From contig DHXR01000011.1 in NCBI GenBank assembly GCA_002413785.1, positions 1 through 50,549 of the forward strand: a stretch of 50,549 nt of DNA, read 5' to 3'. Positions 49,383-50,549 of the stretch are shown piece by piece. The translations under genes and the position numbers were made by a program. The first letter of the stretch is position 1. Each line of letters opens with the position of its first letter. The DNA comes from Mucilaginibacter sp. UBA5151 (GTDB lineage Bacteria > Bacteroidota > Bacteroidia > Sphingobacteriales > Sphingobacteriaceae). The notes under the pieces are model-generated. The model did no database searches and had not been told where the DNA came from. It saw nothing but the letters and a program-made list of their open reading frames with translations.

Positions 49383-50204
49383 ATGATAAAAAGATCCGCA
49401 AAGCTAAAATCTATCATAAATTATTCGCTGTTTTTATATTTAGTGCTCGTCAGTTTTACGGTGACGGGCAGGCCGCCAAAGTCTGCCTTTAAATTTAAGA
49501 CGGTTGTTATTGATGCCGGGCATGGCGGAAAAGATCCTGGTGCGCATGGTGCCTGGTCATTTGAAAAGAACGTAACACTGGCCATTGCAGAAAAAGTACA
49601 GCGGCTGATGCTGAAGGAAATGGCTGATGTGAACGTGGTGATGACACGCAGCACCAACAGGTTTGTTGAATTAAACCGGCGGGCGGAAATAGCGAATGAA
49701 AATAAGGCGAATCTGTTTATCTCCATTCATTGTAATTCGACGCCCGAAGGGACGGCTGAAAAGGTAAATAAAGAAAAAGGTGTATTGATTTTGGTTTATG
49801 GCTATCACCGCAAGGAAGAGCAAATGGAAGCGTTGCGGGAAAACTCCTCAATCTATATTGAAAAGGATTATCAGAAAAACTATGAGGGGTATAATGAAAA
49901 AGACCCAACGGCTTTGATAATTTTAAATGCCTTTATGCAGAAATACCGTAAACAAAGTATCCTGTTTGGCAGCATACTAAATAAAGATTTTGTAAATAAT
50001 GACGGACGCAGAAGCAGGGGCGTAAAGGAACAGGGCGTTTTGGTGCTGGCGCATAGCGGCATGCCGGCCGTTTTAGTTGAAACCGGCTATATTAACAATC
50101 CCGGCGAAGAAGCCTATCTGAATTCAAAAAGCGGGCAGGATGCTATTGCCCGATCAATAGTACGTGCTATTAAAACTTACAGGGAAGAGATTGATACGCA
50201 TTAG
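49383..50204 (+). CDS. N-acetylmuramoyl-L-alanine amidase
   Basis: 273 residues of the Amidase_3 family, a zinc enzyme that cleaves the bond between muramic acid and the stem peptide in cell-wall turnover and daughter-cell separation. An N-terminal signal or anchor (YSLFLYLVLVSFTVTG) is followed by the zinc ligands His47 (VVIDAGHGGKDPGAHG), Glu61 (SFEKNVTLAIAE) and His116 (LFISIHCNSTPEG), and the catalytic Glu near 237 in VLVETGYINNPGEE. There is no LysM or SPOR cell-wall binding domain. It starts 34 bases after the Fur-type gene. Confidence 0.95.
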   Translation: MIKRSAKLKSIINYSLFLYLVLVSFTVTGRPPKSAFKFKTVVIDAGHGGKDPGAHGAWSFEKNVTLAIAEKVQRLMLKEMADVNVVMTRSTNRFVELNRRAEIANENKANLFISIHCNSTPEGTAEKVNKEKGVLILVYGYHRKEEQMEALRENSSIYIEKDYQKNYEGYNEKDPTALIILNAFMQKYRKQSILFGSILNKDFVNNDGRRSRGVKEQGVLVLAHSGMPAVLVETGYINNPGEEAYLNSKSGQDAIARSIVRAIKTYREEIDTH

Positions 50205-50318
50205 ACGAAAGCGGCAATTTTTTCATTGAAATTATTAGCGAAGAATTTGACCGGATACTGGTTTCCTAAAATGATATATCCTTCGTTTTTGTATATAGTT
50301 GCTATGTTTTCTTCCCTA
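50201..50318 (-). pseudogene. C-terminal fragment of an unidentified protein
   Basis: The minus-strand frame ending at the TAA at 50201-50203 reads EENIATIYKNEGYIILGNQY, then PVKFFANNFNEKIAAFV. Its composition looks genuinely protein-coding. It shares its last bases with the convergent amidase stop. Upstream it runs into a GGGGGTTAGG repeat unit and then frames with no start, so only a tail remains. Family unknown. Confidence 0.35.
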
Positions 50319-50414
50319 ACCCCCCGCCTTATCGTTAAAAAAGGTGCTTTCTTTAGGAAAACTCGTTTTTTTCGGAACCTGATTTAACGTGAGTTCGATG
50401 TAAGAAAAATCTTT

Positions 50415-50427
50415 GCCCCATCGGGGC
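50415..50427. repeat. Short palindrome in right-end repeat region
   Basis: GCCCCATCGGGGC forms a 5-base stem and is followed by GCTACCGCTTTGTAGC, a second small hairpin. Both belong to the REP-like region filling 50319-50549. Confidence 0.45.
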
Positions 50428-50461
50428 TACCGCTTTGTAGCACATTATTCAAACGTTATTT

Positions 50462-50513
50462 TTGCCACGTCAGTGGCTACCCAATTCGCGAAGGGTAGCC
50501 ACTGACGTGGCAA
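50462..50513. repeat. Perfect 21-base-pair hairpin
   Basis: The arms at 50462-50482 and 50493-50513 are exact inverted copies around the loop AATTCGCGAA. Each arm itself contains the smaller hairpin GCCACGTCAGTGGC, so a cruciform with nested stems is possible. No gene overlaps it. Confidence 0.8.
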
Positions 50514-50549
50514 TTATCCTTGTTATTTAGGGTTTGGTGAATAAGTCGA

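Overview
The window comes from a chromosome of a Bacteroidota species, most likely Sphingobacteriaceae (Mucilaginibacter/Pedobacter type). This rests on the protein families (OstA-like LPS protein, rhomboid pair, CysE-CysM, YncE/phosphoesterase fusion, DUF4397 and DUF4440 traces), weak Shine-Dalgarno use, and repeated matches to the Bacteroidota -7 promoter element TAnnTTTG just upstream of genes. I saw no rRNA, tRNA, CRISPR array, intact insertion sequence or prophage.

Layout. 0.2-4 kb: an AraC regulator divergent from a small redox operon that looks as if it is decaying gene by gene: one intact aldo/keto reductase, one that lost its catalytic tyrosine, a DUF4440 gene with a one-base frameshift, and a shredded Tat/cupin-like remnant. 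4-5.8 kb: two orphan genes. 5.8-9.2 kb: a serine hydrolase carrying only the C-terminal half of a GH3 module, behind a lipoprotein amidohydrolase. 9.3-18.6 kb: housekeeping and envelope genes (mutL, two rhomboids, a membrane EEP-family phosphatase, tilS, OstA-like). 18.8-25.1 kb: two histidine kinases, a free receiver protein and a secreted pullulanase. 25.2-28 kb: LacI regulator, YtxH-like small protein and a pepsin-like lipoprotein. 28.3-32.3 kb: a four-gene overlapping operon (UbiA prenyltransferase, type III polyketide synthase, methyltransferase, FAD oxidoreductase). 32.4-44.9 kb: M28 peptidase, small unknowns, hflX, deoC, efp, a conserved unknown, a beta-barrel protein, the YncE/phosphoesterase fusion and a DEAD-box helicase. 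44.9-46.7 kb: two AT-rich orphan genes bracketed by near-identical direct repeats. 47-50.2 kb: cysM, cysE, a Fur-family regulator and a cell-wall amidase. The right end holds a gene tail and a large perfect hairpin.

The strongest candidate for an undescribed system is the operon at 28366-32272. A chalcone-synthase-type PKS with its Cys-His-Asn triad is translationally coupled to a methyltransferase, a flavoprotein and a membrane prenyltransferase. The first three recall the srsABC phenolic-lipid quinone genes of Streptomyces griseus; the UbiA enzyme suggests a prenylated product. Second is the repeat-bracketed two-gene cassette at 44883-46653. Third is a lipoprotein with two DTG motifs and a pepsin-like C-terminus at 26735-27850.
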